47,364 bases of DNA from Rhodanobacter sp. (GCA_004322005.1 SCRF01000084.1:1-47364); one strand, 5' to 3'; positions 8,300 through 19,102 are shown, counted from the stretch's first letter. The notes: generated by a model not told the origin, from the sequence alone. Numbers and translations: made by a program.

Positions 8300-8803
8300 A
8301 TGGCAGAAGTGATCGCCAACGACCAGGCCAACGGCCAGGCCAGCCAGCCGCAGCTGCTGGTACAGAAGATCTATGTGAAGGATGTCTCCTTCGAGGCACC
8401 CAATGCGCCACAGATCTTCCACGATATCGACGAAAGGGATCAGCCGCAGGTGCAGCTGAATCTGAGCCAGAAGGCGACCGATCTGGGCAACGGCCTGTTC
8501 GAAGTGGTGCTCAGCCTGACCCTGACCTGCACGGTGGGTCAGCGCACCGCCTATCTGGCCGAAGTGGAGCAGGCCGGCCTGTTCGGCATTTCCGGCTTCA
8601 ACGAGGCCGATCAGGCCGGGATCATCGGCAGCTACTGCCCGAACCTGCTGTTTCCGTATGCGCGCCAGGTGATTTCCTCGCTGGTGCTGGAAGGCGGGTT
8701 CCCGCCGTTCCTGCTGCAGCCGATCAATTTCGACGCGCTGTTTGCCGAGCAGCAACGCCGCATGGCCGGCGGTGACGAGGCCCCGGCCACGCTCAACAGC
8801 TGA
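8300..8803 (+). CDS. secB: Protein-export chaperone SecB
   Basis: A cytosolic tetrameric chaperone that keeps preproteins unfolded and delivers them to SecA. The 167-aa protein has the family features QLLVQKIYVKDVSFEAPNAP, the acidic stretch HDIDERDQPQVQLNL and the C-terminal CPNLLFPYARQVISSLV followed by FPPFLLQPINFDALF. The ATG at 8300 is preceded by GAGGGA about 7 bases upstream; the frame stays open further 5' but has no homology there. It is followed after 10 bases by gpsA, an arrangement also seen in E. coli (secB-gpsA), so the two are probably one transcript. Confidence 0.97.
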   Translation: MAEVIANDQANGQASQPQLLVQKIYVKDVSFEAPNAPQIFHDIDERDQPQVQLNLSQKATDLGNGLFEVVLSLTLTCTVGQRTAYLAEVEQAGLFGISGFNEADQAGIIGSYCPNLLFPYARQVISSLVLEGGFPPFLLQPINFDALFAEQQRRMAGGDEAPATLNS

Positions 8804-8813
8804 GTGACGCACG

Positions 8814-9863
8814 ATGGTCGAACGTCCGACTCTGGCCGTGCTCGGTGCCGGTTCCTGGGGCACCGCGCTGGCCGCATTGACGGCCCGCAACGGCGTACCG
8901 ACCCGGCTCTGGGGGCGTGATCGCATGGCGCTGGCGGCGATGGCGGCCAGTCGCCGCAACCAGCGCTACCTGCCGGACATCGAGTTGCCGCCTGGGCTGG
9001 ACTTCGAAAGCGACCTGGCCACCGCCGTGCGCGGTGCCGGGATGGTGCTGATCGTGGTGCCCAGCCATGCGTTCGCCTCGTTGCTGGCCGAGCTGGCGCC
9101 GCTGCTCGATGCCGGCACGGCGATTGCGTGGGCGACCAAGGGCTTCGAGCCGGGCACCGGGCGCTTCCTGCATGAACTGGTGGCCGAACGGCTGCCCGGC
9201 CGTGCCGCGGCGGTGGTGACCGGTCCGTCGTTCGCGCGCGAAGTGGCGGCCGGTTTGCCCAGCGCCGTCACCGTGCATTCCGACGATGATGCGTTTGCGC
9301 AGCAACTGGCCAGCCTGCTGCATGCGCCGAACCTGCGTGCGTATTCCGGCAGCGATGTGCTCGGTGCCGAACTGGGTGGCGCGATGAAGAACGTGCTGGC
9401 GGTGGCCACCGGCATCGCCGACGGCATGGGGCTGGGCCTGAATGCCCGCGCCGGCCTGATCACCCGCGGCATGAACGAGATGCTGCGTCTGGGCGTGGCG
9501 CTGGGCGCGCGGCCGGAAACGCTGATCGGCCTGTCGGGGTTGGGCGATCTGGTGCTGACCTGCACCGGCGATCTGTCGCGCAACCGCCGGCTCGGGTTGG
9601 CGCTGGGCCGCGGCATCGCGATCGACGAAGCCGTGCGACAGATCGGCCAGGTGGTGGAAAGCGTGTTCACGGTCGACGAGGTGGCCCGGCTGGCCGACCA
9701 GCACGGGCTGGAACTGCCGATCACGGCGGGCGTGCGCGCGGTGCTGCACGGCGAGGTGACCCCGGTCGCCGCACTGCGGGCGTTGATGGCGCGCGAGCAG
9801 AAACCGGAATATCCGCAAGGCCTGTTCGGCGTCCAGGCCTCACAACCGCTTCGGCACTGCTAA
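8814..9863 (+). CDS. gpsA: Glycerol-3-phosphate dehydrogenase [NAD(P)+]
   Basis: Reduces dihydroxyacetone phosphate to sn-glycerol 3-phosphate, the entry to phospholipid synthesis. The Rossmann motif [10 protein letters not shown] lies at residues 10-19. [16 protein letters not shown] (about residue 138) and the catalytic segment [16 protein letters not shown] with Lys (about residue 190) follow. [18 protein letters not shown] marks the C-terminal substrate domain. Length of 349 aa is slightly long for the family because of the tail [18 protein letters not shown]. It follows secB by 10 bases. All expected catalytic residues are present. Confidence 0.97.
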   Translation: MVERPTLAVLGAGSWGTALAALTARNGVPTRLWGRDRMALAAMAASRRNQRYLPDIELPPGLDFESDLATAVRGAGMVLIVVPSHAFASLLAELAPLLDAGTAIAWATKGFEPGTGRFLHELVAERLPGRAAAVVTGPSFAREVAAGLPSAVTVHSDDDAFAQQLASLLHAPNLRAYSGSDVLGAELGGAMKNVLAVATGIADGMGLGLNARAGLITRGMNEMLRLGVALGARPETLIGLSGLGDLVLTCTGDLSRNRRLGLALGRGIAIDEAVRQIGQVVESVFTVDEVARLADQHGLELPITAGVRAVLHGEVTPVAALRALMAREQKPEYPQGLFGVQASQPLRHC

Positions 9864-9894
9864 GCTCAGTGTTTTGGTTGTCGCCACGGATCGC

Positions 9895-12800
9895 ATGCGC
9901 ATGCAGCAACCGGACGAGAAACAGCTCCCGGACACGCCGCCAGCCGGCGACGAGGAAATCTTGCCGCTCGCATGGCGACAGCTGCTGGCCGTGCCCAAGC
10001 CGGTCCCGGCCGAAGACCGCGGCGTGCTTGGTTTTTTCCTGGAGGTGATGCCCGAGGAAGGCGTCGCATTCGCCCGGCTCGACGTGGCGCCGGTGCTGCT
10101 GACGGCCGTCGAACATGGCCACTACACCCGGCCGGTACCGCTGGACAGCCGGCACCTGCCGCATTCGCCGCTGCAGCCGCACGAACAGCGGCTGGCCGCC
10201 ACCATGCTCGGCTTGCCGCAGAGCCAGCGCAAGGGCCGCAGCTACGCGCGACTGAGCAGCCATGTGGGCGACACCCTGCTGGCCGAGATACTCGATACCG
10301 CGCCGTGCTTCCTCGGCGGGCTGGCCGGTTTGCGGCTGTCGCGCGGCAAGTCGCATCCGCTCAACTGGCATTGGCAGATGGCGCCGGACGGCAGCCAGCG
10401 CCTGCTGCCGCTGCTGCCGCACAGCCAGCGCCTGCTGCGCATCGACGGTCTGTGGTATCTCGATGCCGAACGGGCCACGATCGGTCCGCTCGAGGCGGCC
10501 ACCGAAGAGACCCACTGGCTGGAGTTGCCGCCGCTGCTGCACGAGCACGGCCGGCGCCTGCGCCACCGCCTGCCGGGCAGCCATCTGGCGACACGGGTGC
10601 CGCTGCCGCAGGTGTTCGGGGAACTGCGCCGTTCGCAACCGGCGCCGAAACCGGTGCTGATCATGCATGCACTGACCCGGCATGCACGGCTGGCGGCCGG
10701 CACGCCGCCGCTGGGCTATGCGCGGCTGGCATTCGATTATGCCGGCGAACGGCTGCCCGGCCGCGGCGGCGAGCCGCTGGTGCGGCGCGTGCGCAATGGC
10801 CAGCTGGTCGAGATCACCCGTCGTCGCGCCGAAGAACTCTCCGCGATGGAACAGCTCGAACGGGTCGGCCTGACCCCGGGCGTGGATACCGAAGGCCTGC
10901 CGTGGGATGTGGCCGAAACGCTGCCCGAGGACGCCTGGCTGTTTCCCGGGACCGGTTACGCCGGCGCGCTGGAGGTCAACACGCCTGCCCGCTGGCTGGC
11001 CCTGCGGCCCAAGCTGGAACAGGAGAATTTCCAGATCGAGTACGCGCCGAGCTTTCCGTTCGAGGTGCTGGAAGGCCCGGTACGCTGGTATGGCCATGCG
11101 GCCGAAGATGTCGACGACCATGCCATCGACCTGGAAATCGGCATCGAGCTGGACGGCCAGCGCCACAACCTGCTGCCGGCGGTGGCGCAGGCACTGACCG
11201 AGCATCAGTTGAATCTCAGCCCGGCGCCGAACGAGCCCGAAGACGCCGTGTGGTATGCGCCGGTCGACGCCCGTCGCCGCGTGCCGGTGCGCCTGAAGGA
11301 ATTGCGCGGCCTGCTGGCGCCGCTGGCCGAATATCTGGACAAGCCGCGCAAGCTGCTGCATCTGCCACGGGTACAGGCGGGGCGTCTGGAAGAACTGGCC
11401 GCGGCGATGCCCGGCGGCAGTACGCTGGAAGCGCCGGAACCGCTGCTTGGATTTGCCGCACGCCTGCGCGATGCCGCCGCGCGCGCCAGCGATGCCGCAC
11501 CAGACGGGCTGCGCGCGCAGTTGCGGCCCTACCAGCGCGAGGGCCTGCGCTGGCTGAACGCGCTGGCCGAGGCCGGGGTCGGCGGCGTGCTGGCCGACGA
11601 CATGGGGCTGGGCAAGACGCTGCAACTGATCACCCATCTGCTGGCGCTGAAACAGGGCGGCGCACTGCTGCAGCCGGCGCTGATCGTGGTGCCGACCAGC
11701 CTGATCCCGAACTGGCAGTCGGAGATCGCCCGCTTCGCGCCGATGCTGCAGGTGCTGACCTTGCACGGCCCGCAGCGCGCCGAGGAGTTCGCCCAGCTGG
11801 GCGCGCAGGACATCGTGCTGACCAGTTATGCCGTGCTGCCGCGCGATGTGGCGGCGCTGCGCAAGCAGCCGTTCGCGTTGATCGTGCTGGACGAGGCGCA
11901 GCAGGTGAAGAACCCGCGTACGCAGGCCCGCCGCGCGCTGCTCAGCCTGCGCACCGCACGCTATGTCTGCCTCACCGGCACGCCGCTGGAAAACCATCTC
12001 GGCGAGTTGTGGTCGCAGGTCGATCTGGCGGTGCCGGGCCTGCTCGGCGACGAGAGCGCGTTCCGCCGCTACTACCGCGTGCCGATCGAAAAGCAGCATG
12101 ACGAGGAATGCCAGCAGCGGCTCAACCTGCGCCTCGCGCCGTTCATCCTGCGCCGGACCAAGGCGCAGGTGGCGCAGGAGCTGCCGCCGAAAACCGAGAT
12201 CACCCGGCGGGTGGTGATGGAGGGTCGTCAGCGCGACCTGTACGAAGGCCTGCGGCTGTCGCTGGCCGAGGAATTGCGCGAGGTGATCGCCCAGCGCGGC
12301 ATCGCGCACTCGGGCATCGTGGTGCTCGATGCATTGCTGAAGTTGCGCCAGGTCTGCTGCGATCCGCGCCTGGTCAAGCTGGAGGTCGCGCGCGGCGTGC
12401 GCGAGTCGGCGAAGTTCGAACTGCTGATGGAGATGCTGCCGGCATTGCTGGACGAGGGCCGCAAGGTGCTGCTGTTTTCGCAGTTCACCGGCATGCTCCG
12501 GCTGATCGCTGTCGAGCTCGATCGCCGGCGCATCCGCTACGTCACCCTGACCGGCGAGACCCGCGATCGTGCCGAGCCGGTGCAGCGTTTCCAGAACGGC
12601 GAAGTGCCGCTGTTCCTGCTCTCGCTCAAGGCCGGCGGCGTCGGTCTCAACCTCACCGCCGCCGACACCGTGATCCACTACGACCCGTGGTGGAATCCGG
12701 CCGCCGAGGCGCAGGCCAGCGACCGTGCGCACCGCATCGGCCAGGACAAGCCGGTTTTCGTCTACCGCCTGATCACCAGCGGCACGGTCGAGGAACGCAT

Positions 12801-12918
12801 CGAGGAACTGAAAGCGCGCAAGGCCGAACTGGCCGCCGCCGTGCTGGAAGGTGGCGGCAGCCGCGAGAAACTCAGCTTCGAGCAGGGCGATCTGGACGCG
12901 TTGCTGGCGCCGGGCTGA
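9895..12918 (+). CDS. SNF2-family DEAD/DEAH helicase
   Basis: A large ATPase of the bacterial SNF2 group (RapA/HepA relatives without their accessory domains), expected to translocate on duplex DNA. Walker A DDMGLGKT is at about residue 568, DEAQ box VLDEAQQVKNP at about 663, FSQFTGMLRLIAVELDRR in the C-terminal RecA lobe, and the motif VI block SDRAHRIGQDKPVF at about 940. The first 530 residues have no motif that I can name and no SWIM zinc finger. The frame is open from a TTG at 9874; ATG 9895 was taken, with ATG 9901 as an alternative. It is clearly homologous to the second SNF2 gene at 40397-43903, including the LEVARG/LASAKK-spaced RQVCCDPRLVKL block. Confidence 0.92.
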   Translation: MRMQQPDEKQLPDTPPAGDEEILPLAWRQLLAVPKPVPAEDRGVLGFFLEVMPEEGVAFARLDVAPVLLTAVEHGHYTRPVPLDSRHLPHSPLQPHEQRLAATMLGLPQSQRKGRSYARLSSHVGDTLLAEILDTAPCFLGGLAGLRLSRGKSHPLNWHWQMAPDGSQRLLPLLPHSQRLLRIDGLWYLDAERATIGPLEAATEETHWLELPPLLHEHGRRLRHRLPGSHLATRVPLPQVFGELRRSQPAPKPVLIMHALTRHARLAAGTPPLGYARLAFDYAGERLPGRGGEPLVRRVRNGQLVEITRRRAEELSAMEQLERVGLTPGVDTEGLPWDVAETLPEDAWLFPGTGYAGALEVNTPARWLALRPKLEQENFQIEYAPSFPFEVLEGPVRWYGHAAEDVDDHAIDLEIGIELDGQRHNLLPAVAQALTEHQLNLSPAPNEPEDAVWYAPVDARRRVPVRLKELRGLLAPLAEYLDKPRKLLHLPRVQAGRLEELAAAMPGGSTLEAPEPLLGFAARLRDAAARASDAAPDGLRAQLRPYQREGLRWLNALAEAGVGGVLADDMGLGKTLQLITHLLALKQGGALLQPALIVVPTSLIPNWQSEIARFAPMLQVLTLHGPQRAEEFAQLGAQDIVLTSYAVLPRDVAALRKQPFALIVLDEAQQVKNPRTQARRALLSLRTARYVCLTGTPLENHLGELWSQVDLAVPGLLGDESAFRRYYRVPIEKQHDEECQQRLNLRLAPFILRRTKAQVAQELPPKTEITRRVVMEGRQRDLYEGLRLSLAEELREVIAQRGIAHSGIVVLDALLKLRQVCCDPRLVKLEVARGVRESAKFELLMEMLPALLDEGRKVLLFSQFTGMLRLIAVELDRRRIRYVTLTGETRDRAEPVQRFQNGEVPLFLLSLKAGGVGLNLTAADTVIHYDPWWNPAAEAQASDRAHRIGQDKPVFVYRLITSGTVEERIEELKARKAELAAAVLEGGGSREKLSFEQGDLDALLAPG

Positions 12919-12931
12919 GGGTCTGGGCGTC

Positions 12932-13006
12932 TGTAGGAGCGCACCCTGTGCGCGAATCACGCAGCCACGCGGCAACGTGTTTTCGCGCACAAGGTGCGCT
13001 CCTACA
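12932..13006. repeat. REP pair (GTAG type), inverted
   Basis: Arms 12932-12955 and 12983-13006 are reverse complements over 24 bases with one mismatch. Each begins TGTAGGAGCGCACC and the loop is 27 bases. It shares the GTAGGAGC head with the REPs at 1487 and 20645 but has a different stem, so it is a separate subfamily. It sits between the convergent SNF2 and HAD genes. Confidence 0.85.
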
Positions 13007-13034
13007 CACAAATCGGGGTTATTCGAGGTGCCGC

Positions 13035-13718
13035 TCAGCTGCGCGCGACGATCTCGTCGATGCGCTTGAGCAGGTCGGCCGGATCCTCGTAGACGCGGAA
13101 CGCACCGGCCTGTTCCAGTTCCTGCTGGCCGTAGCCGCCGCTAAGCAGGCCGACGCCCAGCGCGCGGGCGCGTTGCGCCGCCAGCATGTCCCAGATCGCA
13201 TCGCCGATCACCAGGGCCTTGCCGATGTCGCAACCCAGACGCTTCGCCGCGGTGATGAACAGGTCCGGATCGGGCTTGGCATGACGCACCTGGTCGCGCG
13301 TCACCACCGGCACCTTGCCGGGGTCGACACCCAGTGCGGCCAGGTTGTGCGCGGCGGTTTCCATCCGGCCGCTGGTGGCGATCGCCCACGGGATGCCGCT
13401 GTCGGTGAGGTAGCCAAGCAGCTCGCGCGCCCCGGGCAGCGGACGCACGGCCTCGCTGGCCGCCAGCCGCGCATAGGCCGCGGCGTGGCCCTGGCGCAGC
13501 CGCTCCAGTCGGTCCTCGGTGATTGCCACGCCGGTCTCGCGCAGCAGCATGTTGGCGAACAGGCCGCCGCTCATGCCGATCCGGCGGTGGATCCGCCATA
13601 CCGAAAGATGCACGCCTTCGTTGTCCAGCGATTCCTTCCAGGCCAGCACATGCTGGTAGACGCTGTCGACCAGGGTGCCGTCGAGATCGAACAGAAAGGC
13701 GGTTTCATTGCGCGACAT
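13035..13718 (-). CDS. HAD-family hydrolase (phosphoglycolate phosphatase-like)
   Basis: A soluble haloacid dehalogenase-superfamily phosphatase of 227 aa. Motif I FLFDLDGTLVDSV (nucleophile Asp) is at the N-terminus. Motif II is AIATSGR, motif III Lys lies in HAKPDPDLF, and motif IV is VIGDAIWDMLAA. The helical cap between residues 20 and 90 places it in subfamily I (Gph/beta-phosphoglucomutase-like). The substrate cannot be told from sequence. ATG 13718 was chosen because GGGA lies 6 bases before it; ATG 13724 is two codons further upstream but sits directly on that GGGA. It lies 102 bases after glk on the same strand; co-transcription is possible. Confidence 0.9.
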   Translation of the reverse strand: MSRNETAFLFDLDGTLVDSVYQHVLAWKESLDNEGVHLSVWRIHRRIGMSGGLFANMLLRETGVAITEDRLERLRQGHAAAYARLAASEAVRPLPGARELLGYLTDSGIPWAIATSGRMETAAHNLAALGVDPGKVPVVTRDQVRHAKPDPDLFITAAKRLGCDIGKALVIGDAIWDMLAAQRARALGVGLLSGGYGQQELEQAGAFRVYEDPADLLKRIDEIVARS

Positions 13719-13819
13719 GGGCATTCCCGGTGGAGTGGCGATCGGCGTGTCGGTCCATCGCGGCGGACAGCGGGCAATGCGCGCGATATCCGCGCGGGCG
13801 GCGCCCGGCCCGGCGGCCT

Positions 13820-14842
13820 TCAGTCCTGATGCGGCAGCAGCGAGCCACCGGCTTCCTGGATTGCCAGCGCGGCGGCACCGACCAGCCCGGGTTCGGGGTT
13901 CATGATCGCCTGCGTCGGCACCTGCTCCATGGTCTCGCGGAAACGGCCCTTGGCTTCAAAGCGTTCGCGGAAATGCCCGCGCTCCATCCACGGCAGCAGG
14001 ATCGGCACCAGTCCGCCGGTGAGGTATACGCCATCCCATGCGCCCGTGGTCAGCACCAGATCGCCGGCCACGCTGCCGAAGATGCCGGCGAAGGTTTCCA
14101 CCACCTGCACGCACAGCGGATCGCTGCCGGCATTCGCACGCTGGCTGATGTCTTCGGGCTTCAGCGGCTCGGGGGTCTGGCCGGCGATCTCGCAGATCAC
14201 GCCATACAGGTTCACCAGGCCATTGCCGCTGATCAACCGTTCGTTGGAGACCCGGCCATAGCGCTGGTTCAGGCGGTGGAGAATCTCGATGTCCTCGGGC
14301 GTGTGCGCGGCGAAGCCGGCGTGGCCGCCTTCGGTCTGCAACACGCTGCTTTTGCCCTGGCGCAGCAGCAGGCTGCCGACGCCCAGTCCGGTGCCCGGGC
14401 CGACGATCACGAAGGTCTGCTCCGCCTGCGCGCCAAGGCGCGGCAACGGCAGCCCGCCTACGGGCACGAGATCCTTCGGCTGCAGCAACATCACGGCCAT
14501 GCTCTGCGCGGCGAAGTCGTTGACCAGCCGCACCGACTGCATCGACAACTCCGCCTGCAGGTTGCGCGCGGAGATCGCCCAGGGATTGTTGGTGATCTGT
14601 ACCGTCTCGCCGTCGCTGATGCGGCCGGCGGCGGCGATCAGCGCATGCTGCGCCTGCAGCCCGCTGTCGCTGAAGTACTGGCGGATGGCCGCGGTCAGCG
14701 ATGGGAAATCACTGACCTGATAACGCCGCACGCTGTTCATCAGGAATGGTGCGGCGGCAGACGGATCGGACAGCGCAAAGCGCACGTTGGTGCCGCCGAG
14801 GTCAGCGAGCAGCGTTGGGGGGGCAGAGTTGGTTTGACGCAT
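13820..14842 (-). CDS. glk: Glucokinase
   Basis: ATP-dependent phosphorylation of glucose to glucose 6-phosphate in the cytosol. The 340-aa protein opens with MRQTNSAPPTLLADLGGTNV, whose DLGGTNVRFAL is the ROK/glucokinase phosphate-binding motif. ITNNPWAIS, LVNDFAAQSMA (catalytic Asp) and VGPGTGLGVG follow, and TEGGHAGFAAH is the E. coli-type Glk substrate loop. This is the Glk (COG0837) family rather than ROK. The start at 14842 was chosen because homology begins there; the open frame runs further but is not conserved. Confidence 0.95.
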   Translation of the reverse strand: MRQTNSAPPTLLADLGGTNVRFALSDPSAAAPFLMNSVRRYQVSDFPSLTAAIRQYFSDSGLQAQHALIAAAGRISDGETVQITNNPWAISARNLQAELSMQSVRLVNDFAAQSMAVMLLQPKDLVPVGGLPLPRLGAQAEQTFVIVGPGTGLGVGSLLLRQGKSSVLQTEGGHAGFAAHTPEDIEILHRLNQRYGRVSNERLISGNGLVNLYGVICEIAGQTPEPLKPEDISQRANAGSDPLCVQVVETFAGIFGSVAGDLVLTTGAWDGVYLTGGLVPILLPWMERGHFRERFEAKGRFRETMEQVPTQAIMNPEPGLVGAAALAIQEAGGSLLPHQD

Positions 14843-14994
14843 GGGCAATCCAGACAACGAATCCGCCAAGCGTGCCAGTTGCCATGCGGTTCGTCCAGTT
14901 TCCGGCGCGGTCGGTGGGCTGCGGCATGACGGCGGCGGGGTGCGGCGCCGGCTGAGTCGGCTTGCCGCGCCGGGGGCGCGGGCTCGCGGCGTAG

Positions 14995-16023
<1,029 letters not shown>

Positions 16024-16160
16024 CCGCCACGCTTGCCCGGAAAATTCCCTGAAACCGGTCGCGGCAGGACCCGTGCGATAGGCAGCATGCGAGGAGGGTG
16101 CTACCTGATTTCCCATCCTGACTGCGTAGCCCGGGTCGAGCGCCGGGGCGGAGGACTGCC

Positions 16161-17102
16161 ATGAAGCCGTGGATCATGTTGCTGTGCCTGTCGTTGGCGT
16201 GCGTGGGCGCGCAGGCGAAGGCCGCCGTCTGGCAACCCGTCGCAGGGCACACGCAGCTGCCGCTGTGGCCGGGCGTGGTGCCCGATGCGCAGCCGATGCC
16301 GGGGCCGGAAACGGAAACCTTGCGGACAGAACATCTGATCGCCGGTCGGCCGTGGATGGCGGTGACCAACGTGAGCCGGCCCACGCTGACGGTCTATACG
16401 CCAAGGAGCAAGAACACCGGCGCCGCGGTGGTGGTGTTCCCGGGCGGCGGCTTCCAGGTGCTGGCCATCGACCTCGAAGGCGCCGAAATCTGCGACTGGC
16501 TGACGTCGCGCGGCATCACCTGTGTGCTGTTGAAGTACCGCGTGCCGGGCACGCCTTACGACTGGCGGCGCAAGACCTATCCTGACGATTTCGCACTGTC
16601 GGTGCCGTCGCTGCAGGATGCGCAGCGAGCGATAAGACTGGTCCGCTTCCATGCCTCACAGTGGCATGTCGATCCGTACAAGGTCGGTGTGATCGGCTTC
16701 TCGGCGGGCGGCTTCCTGGTGGCGGAGACCAGCACGGACTTCAAGCGCCAGCTATACAAACCGGTCGATGCGGCCGACAAGGAAAGCGACCGGCCGGATT
16801 TCGCCATGGCGATCTATCCCGGACACCTCGCGCTCGACGATGGCAGGCTCAACCCCAGCCTGCCGGTCACCCATGAGACCCCGCCCACCTTCCTGCTGCA
16901 GGCGGAAGACGACTACGTGGATGGCGTCAACCAGTCGCTGGTCTACTACGCCGCGCTGGCGAAGGCCCGCGTGCCGGCGCAAATGCATTTGTATGCGCAC
17001 GGCGGGCATGCGTTCGGCTTGCGCCGGACGCAGCTGCTGATCACCGGGTGGCCCGCGCTGGCCGAGGCGTGGCTGCAGACGATCGGCGTGCTTCCGCATT
17101 GA
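16161..17102 (+). CDS. Secreted alpha/beta hydrolase (BD-FAE/acetyl esterase-like)
   Basis: A 313-aa serine hydrolase. MKPWIMLLCLSLACVGAQAKA is divided into a short basic start, a hydrophobic core and an AQA-type cleavage site at about residue 20, so export to the periplasm is likely. The oxyanion region VVVFPGGGFQVLAID, the nucleophile elbow GFSAGG (Ser about residue 180) and the late HGGHAFGL supply the triad His. This layout is that of acetylxylan esterase/BD-FAE type lipases active on acetylated sugars or small esters. It is preceded by a 137-base gap after hemB and followed by the long non-coding hairpin element. The substrate is unknown. Confidence 0.88.
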   Translation: MKPWIMLLCLSLACVGAQAKAAVWQPVAGHTQLPLWPGVVPDAQPMPGPETETLRTEHLIAGRPWMAVTNVSRPTLTVYTPRSKNTGAAVVVFPGGGFQVLAIDLEGAEICDWLTSRGITCVLLKYRVPGTPYDWRRKTYPDDFALSVPSLQDAQRAIRLVRFHASQWHVDPYKVGVIGFSAGGFLVAETSTDFKRQLYKPVDAADKESDRPDFAMAIYPGHLALDDGRLNPSLPVTHETPPTFLLQAEDDYVDGVNQSLVYYAALAKARVPAQMHLYAHGGHAFGLRRTQLLITGWPALAEAWLQTIGVLPH

Positions 17103-17199
17103 GTACCGAATGTCGGAGCGGGTATCGGGGTCACCATTTCGTCGTCCGGGTCAATCGGCGTGTGTCGCGGAAACAAGAGCCTTCGTCTGCCTGCGGCAG

Positions 17200-17775
17200 C
17201 CGAGTTACTTTCTCTTTGCGTGGCCAAAGAGAAAGTAACCAAAGAGAAAGGCCACCCCGCTTGGCGCTTGCCGGGCTCCTGCCCGGCAAGTCCGTGAGCC
17301 GGGGCCGGGCTTTTCGAACGGGCCTCCTGCCCGTGCGAAAAGGAACCGACATCCCTGTCGGTTCCCGCTGCGCGGCCTGTCGTCCCCGACTCACCGCCGC
17401 ACAGGGGCCCCGGGTAGAGCAGCGGGCCATCCTGGCCCGCACCCGGTGATGAAGCGGGAAAGCAATGGCAACAGCAACAGCGAGGCGTCGCTCTGCTGTT
17501 GCTTTGCTTTTGCTCCGGCACTTCTGAAAAGTGCGGGCCACGATGGCCCGCTGCTCTACCGGGGCCCCTCTGAAGCGGCGGGCGGGTGGAGGAAAAGCCC
17601 GCAGGGTGGCCGGCAGGGATGCCGGCCAGTTTGTCGTCAGGGCAGGATGCCCTGTCGACAAACCCCGTAACCCGACCGCGGACCTTGCGGGCAGGATGCC
17701 CGCAAGGCGCGTAAGCGGGGTGGCCTTCTCTTTTGGTTACTTTTCTCTTGGCCACGCAAGAGAAAAGTAACTCGG
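17200..17775. repeat. Composite inverted-repeat element made of nested hairpins
   Basis: The 866-base gap 17103-17968 holds no credible gene. Most of it is an element with 63-base terminal inverted repeats (17200-17262 and 17713-17775, differing only by small A/T-run length changes). Each terminus folds on itself (17204-17239 and 17736-17771, both 14-bp perfect stems with 8-base loops). Inside, hairpins lie at 17267-17290, 17310-17342, 17342-17365, 17422-17440, 17533-17551, 17608-17627, 17629-17663 and 17683-17707. Loops are TCCT/TCCC/TCC types in the left half and GGGA/GGA in the right, with 17533 (CGA) near the centre. A second internal inverted repeat pairs about 17404-17446 with 17527-17570. 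No transposase is encoded. Confidence 0.85.
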
Positions 17776-17968
17776 TCGCCGAAGGCGATCGATCGCTCTG
17801 CACTTGAGCATTTGCTTCGAGACATGCCGGGGCAACCGGATAAACGTGACTCGTCCTCCGCAGGAGGGTGAACGCTCTGCTTCTGATAGCGATCCATCAA
17901 AACGGACAACCGAAATGCGCCCGCGCGATACCATTGCATCTCCGATCGCAAAGCCGAGTCCGCACCCC

Positions 17969-19021
17969 ATGACCCCCACGCGCCTAGAAATCACCCGCCC
18001 CGACGACTGGCACCTGCACCTCAGGGATGGCGATGCGCTGGCTTCGGTGATCGGCCACACCGCGCGGCGCTTTGCGCGCGCCATCGTGATGCCGAACCTG
18101 AAGCCGCCGGTGACGACGGTGGCGCAGGCCGAGGACTATCGACGGCGGATTGTGGCGTGCCTGCCGGCAGGTTCGCGCTTCCAGCCGCTGATGACGCTGT
18201 ACCTCACCGAGGACACTCCCGCCGACGAAATCGCCCGCGCGAAGAACAGCGACAGCGTGTTTGCGGTGAAGTACTACCCTGCCGGTGCCACCACCAATTC
18301 GCAGTCCGGCGTGCGCGAGCTGGCGCGGGTGTACCGCGTGCTCGAGGCGATGGAGCGGCATGAACTGCCGCTGCTGCTGCACGGCGAGGTCACCGACCCC
18401 GACATCGACATCTTCGATCGCGAGCGCGTGTTCATCGAGCGCTGCCTGATGCCGCTGCGCGAACGGTTCCCGGCGCTGCGCATGGTGCTGGAACACATCA
18501 CCACCCGCGATGCGGTCGATTTCGTCAGCGCTGCGCCGGCCAACGTGGCCGCCACGATCACCGCGCATCATCTGCTGCTCAACCGCAACGCGCTGTTCGA
18601 AGGTGGCATTCGCCCGCACAACTTCTGCGCGCCGATCCTCAAGCGGGAGACGCATCGCGCCGCCCTGTTGCAGGCGGCTACCAGCGCCGACCCGCATTTC
18701 TTTCTCGGCACGGACAGCGCACCGCATCCGCGCGAAGCGAAGGAAGCGGCCTGTGGATGTGCCGGGCTCTATACGGCGCATGCGGCGCTGGAGTTCTATG
18801 CCGAGGCGTTCGAACAGACCGGCCGGCTGGACCGCCTGGAAGCGTTCGCCAGCTTCCATGGCCCGGACTTCTACCGCTTGCCGCGCAACGAGGGCCGCAT
18901 CGTGCTCGAACGCACGCCATGGGCCGTTCCTGACGAATATCCCCTGGCCGGATCGGCCTGCAAGCCGATGCGGGCGGGCGAGCCGGTTGCGTGGTCGATT
19001 GTGGAAGCGGCCGCTTCCTGA
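17969..19021 (+). CDS. pyrC: Dihydroorotase (class II)
   Basis: Cyclises carbamoyl aspartate to dihydroorotate in pyrimidine synthesis. The zinc-binding HxH is in [10 protein letters not shown] near the N-terminus. The carboxylated Lys is in [14 protein letters not shown] (about residue 100), further metal His residues are in LLHGEVTD and LEHITTRDA, and the catalytic Asp is in FLGTDSAPH (about 245). Length of 350 aa matches the E. coli-type enzyme (348). The start ATG 17969 begins the conserved [14 protein letters not shown]; the frame is open upstream to 17804 but that stretch is not conserved. It converges with gshA. Confidence 0.96.
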   Translation: MTPTRLEITRPDDWHLHLRDGDALASVIGHTARRFARAIVMPNLKPPVTTVAQAEDYRRRIVACLPAGSRFQPLMTLYLTEDTPADEIARAKNSDSVFAVKYYPAGATTNSQSGVRELARVYRVLEAMERHELPLLLHGEVTDPDIDIFDRERVFIERCLMPLRERFPALRMVLEHITTRDAVDFVSAAPANVAATITAHHLLLNRNALFEGGIRPHNFCAPILKRETHRAALLQAATSADPHFFLGTDSAPHPREAKEAACGCAGLYTAHAALEFYAEAFEQTGRLDRLEAFASFHGPDFYRLPRNEGRIVLERTPWAVPDEYPLAGSACKPMRAGEPVAWSIVEAAAS

Positions 19022-19102
19022 TCGGGCGGCCGCGGTCTTCGGACGCACAGGTTCAAACCGGTTGCCCGGCGTTCGGGAGACTTGCCGCGCGCCCCGGTCT
19101 GC

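Noticed and set aside
9721-13011. 1096-aa open frame antisense to the SNF2 gene
   Set aside because: It lies entirely opposite a gene with complete SNF2 motifs, is Gln/His/Arg-rich low-complexity sequence, and arises from the GC bias at codon position 3.
17200-17775. CRISPR array or integron attC cassette
   Set aside because: The hairpins differ in sequence and have no constant repeat or regular spacer, so it is not CRISPR; the RYYYAAC/GTTRRRY-type ends and an integrase expected for attC sites are absent.
16946-17803. 285-aa and several smaller open frames across the hairpin element
   Set aside because: They translate inverted repeats into mirrored low-complexity peptides and are open in both directions, as expected for palindromic DNA. 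Similar hypothetical proteins in databases are probably the same artefact.
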